Origin: Margaritispora aquatica
Lineage: Eukaryota > Ascomycota > Leotiomycetes > Helotiales > Discinellaceae
Direction: 5' to 3'
DNA length: 64,000 nucleotides
NCBI GenBank assembly: GCA_007644065.1
Contig: VJWN01000012.1
Coordinates: forward strand, 423,758 to 487,757
In this document: positions 11,593-24,144 of the stretch, piece by piece
How the letters are laid out: each line of letters starts with the position of its first letter
Position numbering within the stretch: position 1 is the stretch's first letter
Notes under the pieces: model-generated
What the model was told of the DNA's origin: nothing
What the model saw: the letters and a program-made list of their open reading frames with translations, nothing else
Database searches by the model: none
Position numbers and translations under genes: made by a program

Positions 11593-12448
11593 GCTGTGGA
11601 GTTTGGCTTAGTTTTGTGCAGGAGTTGTAGTTCATAGTCAGGTGCACTGCATGTATAGTTTTGAGAAAGGTAGAAATGTGCATATAGGAACTCGTGTACT
11701 TGTGAGAATATGATCACCTCAGATGAGAACTTGTGCGAATAGTACATAATAACCCGCTTATATCTGGTGTGGCTGAGTTGCATACAGAAATGGAACATGA
11801 AACGATCTAGAATCATTAGAAGATGGAGGTTTTTAGGTAGTGTTGTGAATACCTCTGTCGTGCAGCAAGATCGATCAGTGTCTTAGCACTAAAACACTGA
11901 AACACGAACGATTGTTAAATTTTATTTTATTTGGAAGAGAAAGGAACTATAAAGGGACAGTCGACCATCAAGCTTTGGTAAAAGCTAGGTTCGAATCTCT
12001 CACTCTCCATTTAGATAGACGAACATTCAAAAACACATCGAGACCATAGCAACTACACTCGAAGTCTTCGGGAATGTCGTGTCTCATTTTCTCAGCTAGA
12101 AGAAGGAACCGAAATGAGAGGATGTGATCTCCATTCGCAGCATGTCGAGTCGAAAAAAAAAACCACCGAAGACGCATCTTCATCCGCCCAAGTACCGTGG
12201 CACCTTGAGCCATATCTCATCTCGCGCGCTCTCTCAGAAAAGAAACACCAATATTCTATGTCAACATCTGTCAACCATCCCGACGCCGGAACCATGGGAA
12301 GGCAGCACGTATTTTGCTAAGAGGAGCTCTTCTTCTTGCTCGTGCCTAGAGTCTCCAATGTCGCCACTGATCCAACGGCAATTGTTGCTTGCGCCATTTC
12401 CGGAATCCAGCCACGAGAACGAAGGTTTTGCTGTCAGGGCGGCCCAGT
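11593..12448. other. Convergent 3' intergenic region
   Basis: It lies between the convergent ends of the 2H-phosphoesterase gene and YPD1 and should contain both 3' untranslated regions and terminators. An AT-rich run (attttattttattt) near 11917-11931 is a plausible terminator or polyadenylation zone. No gene is seen. Confidence 0.5.
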
Positions 12449-13050
12449 TCAGCTCGCATAGAACTTCCTCAGAACCTTTTCAACCTCGGCGTACTCCTCG
12501 CGAACATTGGCCAATGTCTCCTTAATCTTCTCCAGACATTTATCTTCGTCGATTTCATCTGTAGTACCATCGTCATCCTTCAACTGGCCGTAATGTTGGA
12601 TCTTTTCGCAGGAATCCTTGACCTTGGTTAAGCCGAGGGTGGCAGAGGAGCCCTTGAGGAAGTGCCCAAGAGCCGAGAGGTCTGCGAGGTCCTTCTTCTT
12701 GCTAAATAATTCAAGGCAATGGTTAGCAATGGGTTTGCAACATCTATTCATCGATGCGCCTGGGAGGACCTACAGAGCGACTTCCATCTTCTCGAAGGTC
12801 TGTTCAGCTTGCTCGAAGAAGCCGAAGACAATTGAGCGAGAAAACTCGCGGTCATCCTCATCGTCGTCCATCTCTAGAATCTGCTCAAAGGTGAGTGCAT
12901 CGATGCTATCTCCCAGATCAGGCAAGCCGACCGAGCCCTCCTCGCTCTGTTGAATCGCAGTATTAGTACAAATATGCGGGGTTGGAGGGGAAGAAAGGAG
13001 CGGGTAGTATGGATTTATCTTACCCTGTCTTCTGGTTCACGGTCAGGCAT
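12449..13050 (-). CDS. ypd1: Histidine-containing phosphotransfer protein Ypd1
   Basis: Relays phosphate from hybrid histidine kinases to the response regulators Ssk1 and Skn7 in osmotic and oxidative stress signalling (HOG pathway); filamentous ascomycetes usually have one copy. Exons on the minus strand: 13050-13024, 12946-12774, 12701-12449; product 150 residues. Exon 1 has only nine codons (MPDREPEDR). An acidic N-terminal stretch leads into LTFEQILEMDDDEDD, typical of fungal Ypd1. The HPt four-helix core has the phosphorylatable histidine at about residue 80 in SALGHFLKGSSATLGL. The C-terminal helix ends VLRKFYAS. All splice phases close (27+173+253 nt). Confidence 0.95.
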
Positions 13051-13456
13051 GTTATCAATCGGTTCTGATTTGAAACAACGATGGTTCTCTGAAAACAAGC
13101 CCGCTCTCTCTGAATCGAAGGCGGAAGATCGAGCGAAGACTGTAAGCAGGCACAAGTTGATTCGGGTAGTGGGGTTGAATGTTCGATCTGCGATGACAGA
13201 AATTTGGAACCTTTCTCTGGTGGTGCTTGATGCTTGGTGCTTAGCCGGAGTCGGTACAGTAGCGTGGCCTTAGGGATGTATGCCTATTTGTAGCGGAACG
13301 AACTTGGGTCACTCATCAATAGGTCAAGGTCAGTTGTTTGAAACTTCCTTAGCCGAGAGGGAAAAGAAAGCAGCAGAAAGATTCGATGTTCACCACCGTC
13401 CGTTCTGTGTTGGCGGTGCAGGTGAGATCTCGTGGGACCGGACTCGGATCCGACAA

Positions 13457-13476
13457 GGGGGGGGGGGGGGGGGGGG
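13457..13476. repeat. Poly-G tract (G20)
   Basis: Twenty uninterrupted G residues on the plus strand, immediately followed by TATATGCGG and TAGG repeats. Such tracts are prone to length error in assembly. Confidence 0.9.
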
Positions 13477-13488
13477 TATATGCGGTAC

Positions 13489-13517
13489 TAGGTAGGCTAG
13501 GTAGGTTAGGTAGGTGA
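13489..13517 (-). promoter_or_regulatory. TACCTACC-type repeat upstream of YPD1
   Basis: The plus strand reads taggtaggc, taggtaggt and taggtaggt in near tandem. On the YPD1 coding strand this is CTACCTAACCTACC-like, about 440-470 bp upstream of its start. It may be a promoter element or just a microsatellite. Confidence 0.35.
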
Positions 13518-16500
13518 GGGAGGAAAGAAGCAATGCTCAATGTTGTGTCTTTGGCTGACGGAATGGAATATTTGGCAACTTTATTTATTGGATCTGATGG
13601 AAGAAGAGGGGCCATCAATCACATCACCGTCATGTTTTATGTTTGGCCCTGCATTTGACATCTGGCAATGGGAAATCATTCTCTCTCTGCGGCTGCCTTT
13701 GGGTGCTGGCTGGTGGCAGGTGGCAGGCGGGTGGAATGAGAATGGGACGACAAGAGCTCGTGCTTCTCTAGTGAGGTCGGGTGAGTTGTGGGTTCCATCA
13801 ACAAAGATGGCAAGAAGGCTCGAGACTTGAGAGTCTAGATCTGACCTTCAGTTCCGATTTCCACATCTGGAAGACCCTGCTAACATCTCCTGCAGTTTTC
13901 GAGGATGTCAGCATCTCACGCATCCTCCTTAGTACGAGCCCGCTACCTTATGATATCTACCTATACCTGGTCCTTGCGCGATGTTGGTACTACCTGAGGT
14001 GCTACTGGACTGTATTATTTCGGGACTTCTCTCCATCTTCCCATCATGTGGGCTGGAGAGGGAGGTCTGCCATGGTCTGCCAAGAGAAGATGCTATTTTA
14101 TGTCTTCTGTTCCAGTTCTCATACGTTGAACAATTGGATTGGATGGAAATATCTTATTGGCAACACGCTCAACCGGCAGATTTCAAGGCATTGGCAGGTC
14201 GCTACTGGCCATCGAGCATCCCCATCTCACAATAATACCGTACTTTACTACTATGAAGCTTCCTCCATATGAGAGGGGATGGAAAGTGCAGGGGACACGC
14301 AGTCTGGTTGGGAGAGGGGAAAAAGGCTTTTAAAACAGCCATCCTGCCACCTTCAAGATATGGATGCACCTTTTTTAGAGGGGGGGATAATGGACCCCTC
14401 TTTCTCATAAATAATGGAAACCCACCTCAGCAAAGGGAAAGTGTAAGGGTATGCATATATGGGATATGGTAAAGGCAAGATCACGCGGTAAAGCCAAGGG
14501 TTGATGAACTTGGTGCACCTTGCACATATTGCACATATTGCACCTCGCTATTATTCGCTTACTTCTTTGCCCAGTACGAGCAGTTCGCCGACGTGTGGTT
14601 GAAGATGGGAATGGGGGGTGGAACTGCAGAAAAAGAGCACAATCTGCACAACTTTGCACCAGTGGAAGCAAAAGAATTCGATGGCTTTGATATCGATCCA
14701 TAATGACGTAGTCGACAAGGATTCTTCCTCAATCTGGCGCTAATGCCGCCTGACGTGAATTTGCTTTCATCCCTGTCCAGTCCTTTCAGCCACTGATGAA
14801 AGAATTCAAAGAGTTCAGAGACATCCGGAGTTAAGCCCGTGCCATGCCTGCGGGGTCCAGTTCTACAAATATATCCATGTGTTTATGTGAGAGTGTGTGT
14901 GAAGAGGATGAGGTGTTCGCATGGTGGCACCTTTCATGTCTTCGTACGAGTTCAGTGTTCGAGACTCTTATTTTACGGCTTTTCAAACCTCCGAGTACTC
15001 TTTGCCATGGTGATCATGGTCATGATTAGGTATGGATGGATGCTTTCCTCCGCCTGTCTTGTGTCTTAATCGATACAATCGAGTCTGAAACATCCATGCG
15101 TGTTGGGTCCTCTTGGTCTCGTGATGGCGATGGTGGCTGGAGGTGGATAATGTCTCCTCTAGATTCTCTTCCTTAGATTGTCCATGTTATGTACCTGTGT
15201 ACGATGGAATCTGAGGACTGTGATGGGCGTTCATTATCTCAACAACGCAGCCCGAGAAATCTCACGTCCCTTATTCAAAGAACTACTAATGCGTCTAACG
15301 GGTGTAGTTGCCGCATTAAACAACCAACCCATACAAATCATTCTTCACAGCAGTACTGTACCTATCTTCGTAACAACATTATTGGCGAAGAAATATACCA
15401 AGACCGAGAAGCAAGTGGATCGATGGAAATATTAAACCACCCGGATCCTAGCCTTGACGGAACACATACCCGACATATCATCGAGTAAGCCCGGATGGCA
15501 AGTTCAAGCTGTCAATATGCAGCAATGGTCACAGAAAGGCAATAACGTCCGAGATGTGTGTTGCAAGCGCAAAATTCCACGTGGGGGAGAGTATTTCCAT
15601 TGTTCAGGCGCGTCAGCTTGAGACTTGTGTTGAGAGTTCATCTCACTGGCAAATGGCGTTGATCTAAGATATTTCTCGGCGGACTCCACCCTGCAATTCA
15701 TCGCCGTTGAAGTACATCATCGGATTTTATCGTTAACGGTGACGATTTCATACATGAAAACATCATCCGCCTCCGACCACAAAGCGCATTACTGTCACAA
15801 GAGTATCTATATATGTCAAAACTTGAGGAATCTAGTGACCTCGCCAACAAGAAATGTTAATACTCTCGAGATATTTGTACACAGCAGGCATACATTAATC
15901 CATTGCTGCTGTTTCCCCTCTCAACAGGCTCCACATCCTAAATTTTCGCTGACAATGAAAAAGATTTCCACAGGACCCTTAGCACTTGGCTCCTCATGAT
16001 CTAGATTCATGCATGGTGTACCAGCCTGATATTTCCTTGTTTATGAGTTGCAGTGCGACCTTCCACGAAACACATTTGCAGCTTGTGCAGAGAGGCACGA
16101 AATTCTTGGCACACAAATCCTTGCGATGTTGGCTACCAAATTGAAATTTGCGGTTTGCTCTCAAGCCCACTCTCTTCTCACTGAGAAACAAATAGTTCAG
16201 TAAGGTATCTACAATCTTGTTGTTTGTTGAGAATCCAATACTGGAGCCTCCCACCTTCTCAGTCAAATTGTATTGATGAGTCACTACACAAGTTTCACGA
16301 CTGTTTTTAGACGCGGCAAAGGTAGAAATTGGCACTGTCGTATACAATCAATACACTTACTAACGGCAATATTGCACAGCGATTTCATCATAGTTTACTT
16401 CTTCGGATCCAACTTGGTTAAGGCGTTTGCGGTGACGAATGGTGGCAAATATCACCTCACATTTTCGAGAGAAACATAGGTCTAGACTATTGTTTTCTTT

Positions 16501-18667
16501 TCCACTGCCTGATTCGATTAATGACGCGATGTTGTAAGGCACTTTATATCTGATTTAGCTAATTGCTAGGGATTAAACAATAAACAGGGCACAAATAGCA
16601 TCCCTGAGTCTTGCGACGAGCAAGTTTGAGTCGTCCAGCTCAAGCATCTCACATTTTGAGACACCAATAGCTTTGTCTCGTCGCATCACAGAACACTATC
16701 GCCGTGATGGCATGTCTCTCTTATGGCTCCATTCAGGCGGAGGTGCCTCCGGTCCTCGCCTGAACATTTTGTAGACCGGACACCCCTCCACATTTGCCTA
16801 CCAGCTATGTCATTGGTATGAACTGTCAAGCAGGGCATAGTACCGATACAGAGGAAGTCTCCTCGTCTCTGTGTCGTGCCGCGGGATACATCCGATGCAC
16901 CTTGATTCAAATATTCCTTCTCTCTAGCTCGAGATTGAAATGCGAACGCCAGGTGGGATCACTGCCGGGATATCTGATTTCATGCTAGTCTCGCCTGGCT
17001 TATATGTTTCATAACGTGTGTGTGTGTCGGTGTGTTCAAGTGTACATGTACCTTTGGCGGGCTCGAGAGATCTCTTATTCAGAGCAGTTCTTTGCATACT
17101 ACATCGCTTAAATCTCTCAAGGTTCTTGAAAACAAATTTCGGTTCTTACGACGTGCTTCAACGGCGAGTCCATAAGATAGAAATATATGCGGATTAACGA
17201 ATAGAACATCCTTCTTCTCGTGTGCCTGAGTGACCCTCATCTTCCTCCTAGCCGTGGGTAATCCCCGAACTCTCATAGGTTTAAACCCAAGTTTCACTTC
17301 AATCCTGCTGAGATCATTAGAAGACATCATTGCTTGTAATCCACTTCTCACATTATTGATTGCTACATCTGCTTCTCGAACCCTTGCGGGCAATCTACAT
17401 TCTTTTCAATCCCTTCGCTTCCTTCAGGAGACACCCAAGCACAATCTACTATCCAGCCTTCCACAAACGTGCCAAATCACACGGAGGAGTTATTTTAGTT
17501 GTCAATTTTTGTGTCCTTAGGTAGTATCTTCTACAAGAATCTCGGCACGAGGCTTCTTTCATAGTGGATTGAAGCTAGTGAGTCCATCCCTCACAGTGTT
17601 GTGCCATACAAGATACTTTGGTGCAAATTTTGCCTGTAACTTAATCCAGCCCAGAACTTCTGCGACGAGTCTTGTTGAACTCCGCACTTTCTTCAACAGG
17701 TGGATCTAATGACTTTCTCCAAATTATCAGATATTTACCGTTGCGTCCATACCTCCTTCAACCAGGACCAACCCACTTGCTCCAAGAACAAGAAGCAATA
17801 ATGTGGATGCAGCGACCAGTGTCATAAGGTGCATTGTCGTAACTTCTTACTGGATCAGTACAAGGACACATTATAATAAAGTGGTGAGCAGTGTATCTCT
17901 TTAGGTGTTGGCGTGCATTTCGCAATATTTTCAAGTTCTTTGGAAAGTGTTGTAGAATTCTGGTGAGGATATAGGTATAGGTATGTAGCTCGTCAAGCTT
18001 TTCTAAATTCAAATATCCTCCCTCCCTCGCTTCTGATTCATTAGTTGGAAGGTTTTGACAGTTCAATCACTCGTTTAGTTTGTTGTCTGTGAAAGCACAG
18101 CAGCAGTAGCTCTACATCTGGGAAGAAACAGTCTTGAAAATTGCTACTACCACATCCAAGTTATTGGAGTCAGTATGATAGTAGAGTGTATCGATGCTGT
18201 TAATGGCATCTATCTATGCAAGCTTTCGAGCTGGTGCGTTTTCCATATCTGGAGAGCTGGAGCATTGGCTCCGAAGGAGGTGATGAATATACCCCCAGTA
18301 TTGTACGCTCTGTCAGTTGTACTCGGGTAGGCAACGCAAGTTGATTTCTTGCGACTCGCCTTCAAAGTCTAATAATAATCTTGTTGGATGGAGTCAGGGA
18401 ATTTTCTCGTCATCGCTTACTTCCCGAGGGATTGATGGTGTAGGCGAAGACGCTTAATCAAGCAGTATATCCTAGTATCCTCTTTTTATTTAAGAATAAA
18501 TAATCTAGGAACAAGGAGAGTGTGTGTCAAACTCCAGGATAGGAATTATCACTATTTTCTCGTTCCCTGTTGTTAAAAGCTATGAACAAACCTGACAATT
18601 GGAAGTGGTAAATCTTAGGACTTCGATCTCCGGAAACTTACAAATAGGTATATACACAGGACCTTCC

Positions 18668-18680
18668 TTTTTTTTTTTTT
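18668..18680. repeat. Poly-T tract (T13)
   Basis: Thirteen uninterrupted T residues about 325 bp upstream of the coiled-coil gene; T-rich tracts are common in fungal promoters. Confidence 0.8.
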
Positions 18681-19004
18681 ATGATACAAAGTTATTTCCA
18701 AGATATTTAATAGACAAATCGCTCACCCCCAACTCTCATAGTTATACATCTCGCTTGTCTTCAAGTTCAGCCTCGTACCCCTCGATCTCTCCCGAGACCA
18801 ATCACTTCCCGTCGTCTCGCCCACTTCAGGCAGCCATTTTAGACCCTAGAAGTCAAAAGCACAGCCTTCTTATCCACTTCACTAACAAACCCCATGCATT
18901 CCAGTCCTCCACCGAACAACTTCACAATCGACAGCCATGCTCTCGATCCCATTGCCCTCCAAACTCCGTTCACCTACTCGGTAACATTTGCTAAAACTTA
19001 ATCC

Positions 19005-20812
19005 ATGACCAAAATGAGCGCACACGAGAAGAAACCCCGCCCTCCCCGTCTCGCATCATCAAACAACCCCTCCTCCTCATCCTCACACACAAACAACAAC
19101 CACAAACCTCCCTCCTCAACCTCCGCATCTATAGCGACCCCACCCCGCGCCGCCCTGCGCTTCAAGCCTTCCACATCCACCGACCCCCAGGACTCCTCCT
19201 CCGCCGCATCCATCAAATCGACCGAAACCACCGACGCCGAGGACGCCCAATCGCTCATAGACACGAGTCTCGCACTACTACTCGCCGAGAAGGATGGGCG
19301 CATCGCCGAGCTCGAGGCCGAGATGCGCACCATGGAGGACGAGTTCGAGCGCGAGCTGACGCAGCTGAGCCTAAAGCTCACGAGCGAGAGCGAGACGGCG
19401 CTGTTCTGGCAGCAGAAGCACGCGAGCTTGCATGCGACTTTCCTGAAGACCGAGACGGAGCTGCGGGTGCTGCGGCAGGAGTTTGCTTCATCTGCTGCGT
19501 CGGTTGCCAATTCCACTTCCAATTCCAATTCGAATATGGGCTCCCATTCCGGTGCTGGCGCCGCGGCCCAGGAGAAGGCGCGTGAGGAGAGGGAGAGGGA
19601 TATTAAGACACGGATAACGAGTTTGGTGCTGGATCGAGATGCGTTTCGCGAAGCGTATAATGAGGCTATGGGCGAGATGCGAGTTAAAGACGAGGTGGTG
19701 CGGGACTTGAGGGGCCAGGTGAGGGGCTTGAAGGCGTGGGTTAGTGTTAGTGGGAAGACGACTGAGCAAATTGCTGATGAGGCATTTGGGGAGAAGTGGA
19801 GGCGGCTGGGGAATGGGCTACAGAATTGGGTGATTACTGGGTTTAGGAGGGTGAAGATTGGTACGTTTGTTCGTGGGATTGTGGTTTTGATTTTTGTGGT
19901 CTTAGCCGCGATGTTGTTTGATGATTGGAGAAATGATGCGGGAGATTTGGCGTGGGATTGAGTGTATTTGCTTTCATCTCGCCGCTGTCACTTTTGCATA
20001 TCTCGTCCCTTGGTGCTACTTTGTGTCTCGCTAAATTCTATAGGAGAGAAGACCAGCTGACAGCCTCAAGATCTCGACAAAGCAGACGAGAAGACCAAAG
20101 AGCAGCTCTCGCAACTAGTACCCAACTATGAAGCCTTAGCCTCCTCATCCAAGATTCATCTGATACAATCGCTACTATCACAATTACTGGTCGATCACAT
20201 CTTTAACGCATACTTTGTTGGACTATCGCCTGAGCATGCCAATGAGCTACAAAAGACAGAGCAGCTCCTGGGAACTTTTGGTAAGTACTTTTCGCTTCTA
20301 GAATGAGAATATAGGAATGATTGCTAATAAGCTCAGGTTCAGCAGAAAGCATCAACGCATGGCGCTCCACGACCCTCTCAATCCTACACAAAGACCCCAG
20401 CAAACTCCTCCCACAAACCACGCACCTCACCAGTACCCTCCTAACCACCCTCGCCACTCTCACCACCGCCATAACCAGCCATTCCAGTCCCGGCACTTCC
20501 CCACCTTCCCCAGACACCAGCACGCTCCGTCCTCTCCTAACCAGCGCAATCGAGCTCTCTCGTCTGCTACGTGTACAAAAAGCCATCTTCCGCATCGAGA
20601 TGCCCATCATACTACCGTATCAGAGGATAATGTTTGATAGGAAGGAGATGGAGGATATTGGGGGGGAAGAGGAGGAAGATCTAGTGGCGGCGGAGAGGGA
20701 GGTTATTTGTGTTACGTTTCCGGGTATGGTGAAGAGTGGGGATGAGAATGGAGAGAGGGGACACTTGAGGAATGTGGTGGCGAGGGTGAAGGTTGTGTGT
20801 GCGCCTGATTGA
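19005..20812 (+). CDS. Conserved fungal coiled-coil protein of unknown function
   Basis: Exons 19005-19860, 20071-20280 and 20337-20812 give 513 residues. The N-terminus (about 1-75) is a Ser/Thr/Pro/Asn-rich disordered region. A coiled coil follows (about 85-160, EKDGRIAELEAEMRTMEDEF onward), then a second helical stretch, and the conserved block GNGLQNWVITGFRRVKIDL that I associate with a widespread uncharacterised family of Pezizomycotina. The C-terminal half (LVPNYEAL, SKIHLIQSLLSQLLV, AYFVGLS) is helical and continues that family block. The exon 1/2 junction rebuilds VKIDLDKAD exactly, which supports the 210-nt intron. If that intron is not removed, a stop follows after a hydrophobic stretch (see findings). 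No function is assigned. Confidence 0.85.
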
Positions 20813-21100
20813 TTTAGGGCTTCCCCTTGAGCCGGTTTTGAGGATTGAAGCTGGAGGGAAAAACTAGGGATGGGATAGGATATCCGCGAAGAGACGAGTG
20901 AACATGGCGTGCAGAGAGGAGCAAAACAAGTAGGTAGAGAGCCTGCCTTAGACGGGAGGGATGTGAGCAGAATGAGTGAAACTCGCTTAACGAAGACGCT
21001 TAAAGTCACATCGAACTAAATGTTAAGATACCCGAGAGAGAGCCTACCAATCCACCGCTATAGGGGAGTGTGCTGTATCTTATCCGAATCTAATGAAGTT

Positions 21101-21127
21101 AAGGTAGATAAGGTAGATAAGGTAGAT
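21101..21127. repeat. Tandem repeat, 9-bp unit AAGGTAGAT x3
   Basis: Three perfect consecutive copies, in a region between two converging genes. The unit resembles the GGTA-type element seen upstream of other genes. Confidence 0.85.
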
Positions 21128-21332
21128 AATTCACAAAGCCTAAACAAGAGAAAAGACTTAAACAGACTGAAAAGCCTACGACTACCTAGGCATTATTAAA
21201 CATCATTGTGAAACGTAAGGTGGTTGCAGACAGACTGACCATCAAACGACCTAAGCGAGAGGTAAGCTCCCGCACTGCTTTCTCACGACGGACGACGAGT
21301 TGAGAAAGGTCACAGTGACAGATACATAGATC

Positions 21333-21349
21333 GATAGATAGATAGATAG
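21333..21349. repeat. GATA microsatellite
   Basis: About four perfect GATA units, giving a short simple repeat. Confidence 0.8.
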
Positions 21350-21910
21350 TCCACGACCAAAGTCCAACCAAGCAAGGATCACCAAGATCCAAGCACATCC
21401 AAAGTCAATGTAACATCACGTCCCGACGCTCAACGTGAAAAGATGTCATTGAAACTTAAAAAAATTTCATACCCTCTATCATCTCTACCCATCCACTCAT
21501 ACATTCAACCAGATTCAAACACCTGCCAAAATTGGGCTAAAACCACACCACCCCAAACCACACCTAACGCCCGCCCGCACGCCCGCTGATAGACCAAGTA
21601 AGTCAAGCTCAAGGTATAAACGAGAGTGACGGGAGTATCTTTAATACACAGCATGAATAATCCAAGATTAAAAAAAAAATAAGGTACATAGAGAATAGTA
21701 GATAATAGTACTTTGTGTATGGTATCTCGCTGTCAATAACCGCAGTCCAATCAACCAGTCAAATAACTCGCCTCCTAAATGGTATCATTTCATATTCAAG
21801 ACAACATCACCCATCATTCGTCATTTCTCTTCACATGTCCCATCATAATCTGAGAATTTGGTCGGCATTTTTGGAGCATCCCATCCCAACAATTGCGAAC
21901 TCCAGCCAAC

Positions 21911-24144
21911 TTAATATCGTCGATAATCATAATCATTACTTCTCCCATCTTTCCTATACCACTCCTCAGCCGGTGCACCTCTCGAATCACGCGTATCTCT
22001 CGAATCTCTCGTGTCCCTAGGATCAACAGAGATAGACGCGCGATCATATCCACCTCTCTCAGCCTCCAACGCCTCTCGATATCGATCCAGTCTCTCTGCA
22101 TCACGGGGACCATTCACCTCACCAGTGATCCTAGAATCATCGTCAAATGAGTTTGCCCACGGTGACCTCTCATCTCTAGATCTCCGATTTGTATCGCGGT
22201 TGCTATCGCGAGGGTTGATGTTGATAGGAGGTGGTCCTGGTGGTGGTGGGAACGATGAGCCTGCCGATCCGTACGAGCCTGGATTGAAGCCTGGTGCTGA
22301 TGAGGTTGGAGTTGGGCCATATTTCGATGAGTCGTTGATGTTTTCAGGTGCTGTGTTGCGGAAATTCTTCAGAGGCGGACTGCTTGTGCGTCTGCCTCTC
22401 CTAGCTGTTGGGATATAGCCTTGGCCCGCAGTACTGTTACTATGATTTCGAGTTCGAGGCGGGTCCACATTTACTATCCTCTCAGGCTGCTCTCTAGCAG
22501 CTGGCCGTGTGCTTGTTGAGTTTGATCGACTCGTCCTACTTGGCAGGCTCGAACTGACATTTTCGGTATACACCTTTCCACTGCCTGGTTGGGCACTATA
22601 TGGCTGGCGCTCGCGTTCGATGTTATTACGAGTGGTTTCCTCGTCTGATCCAGGGGCACCAGAATAAGGCTTACGGTCACGCTCAAGAACTGGTGGTACC
22701 TTGACGCTTGTTGGAAAAGTCTTTGATTGGTGGATTTCGACTGGATGAGATCGAGTCTGAGATGTCGAAGGACGACGATTGATAGGTGGTGGGCTAGTGA
22801 TAGAGGGTTTGCGTTTAGAAGTCGAGCCCATATTTTCAAGGAAGTTTGCCACTGCGTCCTCGATCATCTTTCTATACTTGCGATCTTCGATCTCGGGCAA
22901 TAAATGGCGAGATATCTGTTTCGGGAGTCGCTCGGGTTTTCCATCTACCAGGTCCCCATCAGCGTCGATAGGAAGCTGAGGGACAACTTTTTCGAGCCGG
23001 TTCCATTCCAACTCAGGATATGCTATGATGAATAATGTCATCCACCATGCGAAGCCAGTAGGAGTAAGACCCGGAACAACCGGTGGAGAATGAGCCGTTT
23101 CTTGAACTAAATGATGTTCACATCCGAGATCTTGGTATAACTGAGAGATTTGCTCGTTTGACTGTGCTCGGAACATAGCTGAAATGGTTAGCGATGCTCA
23201 AACATGAGCAGGCCAGATAATAATCTTACACAACAGAGGATGAGGTTCCTTATCACCGAGTGAATAGGCTTCATAGTATGCAGCCATTTTGGAAGGAGTC
23301 ACAACAATGGTTCCTTTGGGATGAAACGAGCATATCTGAGCAGCCCTTAGTTAGTGTCTCCTCCAAAAGTAACATTGCATGACAACACACCAAATGATTT
23401 GCTAATCCTCTCAAAGCATCTCCAAGCCGCTTCGTTGCATTTCCCTCACTATCAAACAGCCTGCCCCATTTCTGATCAATAGTGCTCAGTTCCAAGCTCG
23501 AAAAGGTACGTCCAACAGATGGTCGAAAATTGCGATCAGAGAAACGTACACCACCTGGCTTCTCCAGTGGACTTGTTGGTGGTGACCGCATGGGTAATGG
23601 CTCTTCCATCGGAGGTGCTGAATATGTTGGTCTGGGTGGTTGTGCTGGCGAGGGAGGAGTATACACTCTTCTAGCAGTTGGAGCAGGAGAAGACGAAGAA
23701 TTCGATCTGTTGGAAGGATTGCGTTGCATCGGAGAGGCTTTGATTGACTCATCGACGCTACCTGTTTGCTTCATGTGCTCGAACACTGACAACAAGGCGA
23801 TTAGCACATTGCAAGGCTTCGGAGTCGCACACAGCTGGTTACTCACCCTCTCTCTTCACTCTCTCCGTGATCTGAGCTGTCAGCGCAGCAATGGCCTCTG
23901 GCGACAAGCTGTCCACGGATGCAGTCTCTGAATAGCCAGTCTCTGAAGGCATCTTGGTCTCGCCGATGGAAGGGGATCTGCGGTGGCGGGAGTTCTCCCA
24001 TTCTCTACGTCTGAAGGAGGGGTCACTGTCGCGAGGCTCGGAGGGATAGTAGTTTGTATAGTCGGGGATGGAGTCGTGGGTCCCAAAATATCCAGGCTGC
24101 TCCCCATTGCTCCGTATCGGACGACCATAGGTATCGTAAGCCAT
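21911..24144 (-). CDS. DUF7514 domain protein, serine/arginine-rich, function unknown
   Basis: Exons on the minus strand: 24144-23847, 23785-23391, 23335-23230, 23178-21911; product 688 residues. The start MAYDTYGRPIRS is preferred; the frame stays open further upstream to a possible start near 24216. An N-terminal disordered region carries a short helix (SPEAIAALTAQITERVK, about 83-99). The folded part (about 200-385) includes GNATKRLGDALRGLANHL, FHPKGTIVVTPSKMAAYYEAY, QISQLYQDLGCEHHLVQ and the Trp-rich TGFAWWMTLFIIAYP, which I recognise as the fungal DUF7514 region. The C-terminal 300 residues are Ser/Pro/Arg-rich and end in RDTRDSRDTRDSRG repeats and YDYRRY. All splice phases close. The molecular role is unknown; the RD/RS-rich tail might suggest RNA or nuclear association, but this is only inference. 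Confidence 0.88.

Larger units (their letters stand above)
13051..19004. other. 6 kb interval with no recognised gene
   Basis: It separates the divergently transcribed YPD1 and the coiled-coil gene. It contains a 20-nt G tract (13457-13476), TAGG-type repeats (13489-13517), TG-rich tracts near 17020-17040 and a T13 run (18668-18680). The open frames inside, such as 13781-14272 and 18599-18994, have no family signature and low-complexity or random-like composition. Long promoters, untranslated regions or non-coding RNA genes are possible. A protein gene made of many short exons cannot be excluded by eye. Confidence 0.4.
20813..21910. other. Convergent 3' intergenic region with short tandem repeats
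   Basis: It lies between the convergent ends of the coiled-coil and DUF7514 genes and should hold both 3' untranslated regions. It includes three perfect copies of AAGGTAGAT (21101-21127), a short GATA microsatellite (21333-21349) and an A-rich run near 21670. No gene is seen. Confidence 0.5.

Noticed and set aside
11980..12000. GGTTCGAATC resembling a tRNA T-arm
   Set aside because: The flanking bases do not form a T stem and no acceptor or anticodon arm can be drawn.
13781..14272. 163-codon plus-strand frame
   Set aside because: Composition is random-like and no family, neighbouring exon or conserved motif is visible.
18599..18994. 131-codon frame just upstream of the coiled-coil gene
   Set aside because: Pyrimidine-rich leader sequence translated as Ser/Pro/His; it includes the poly-T tract read as Phe.
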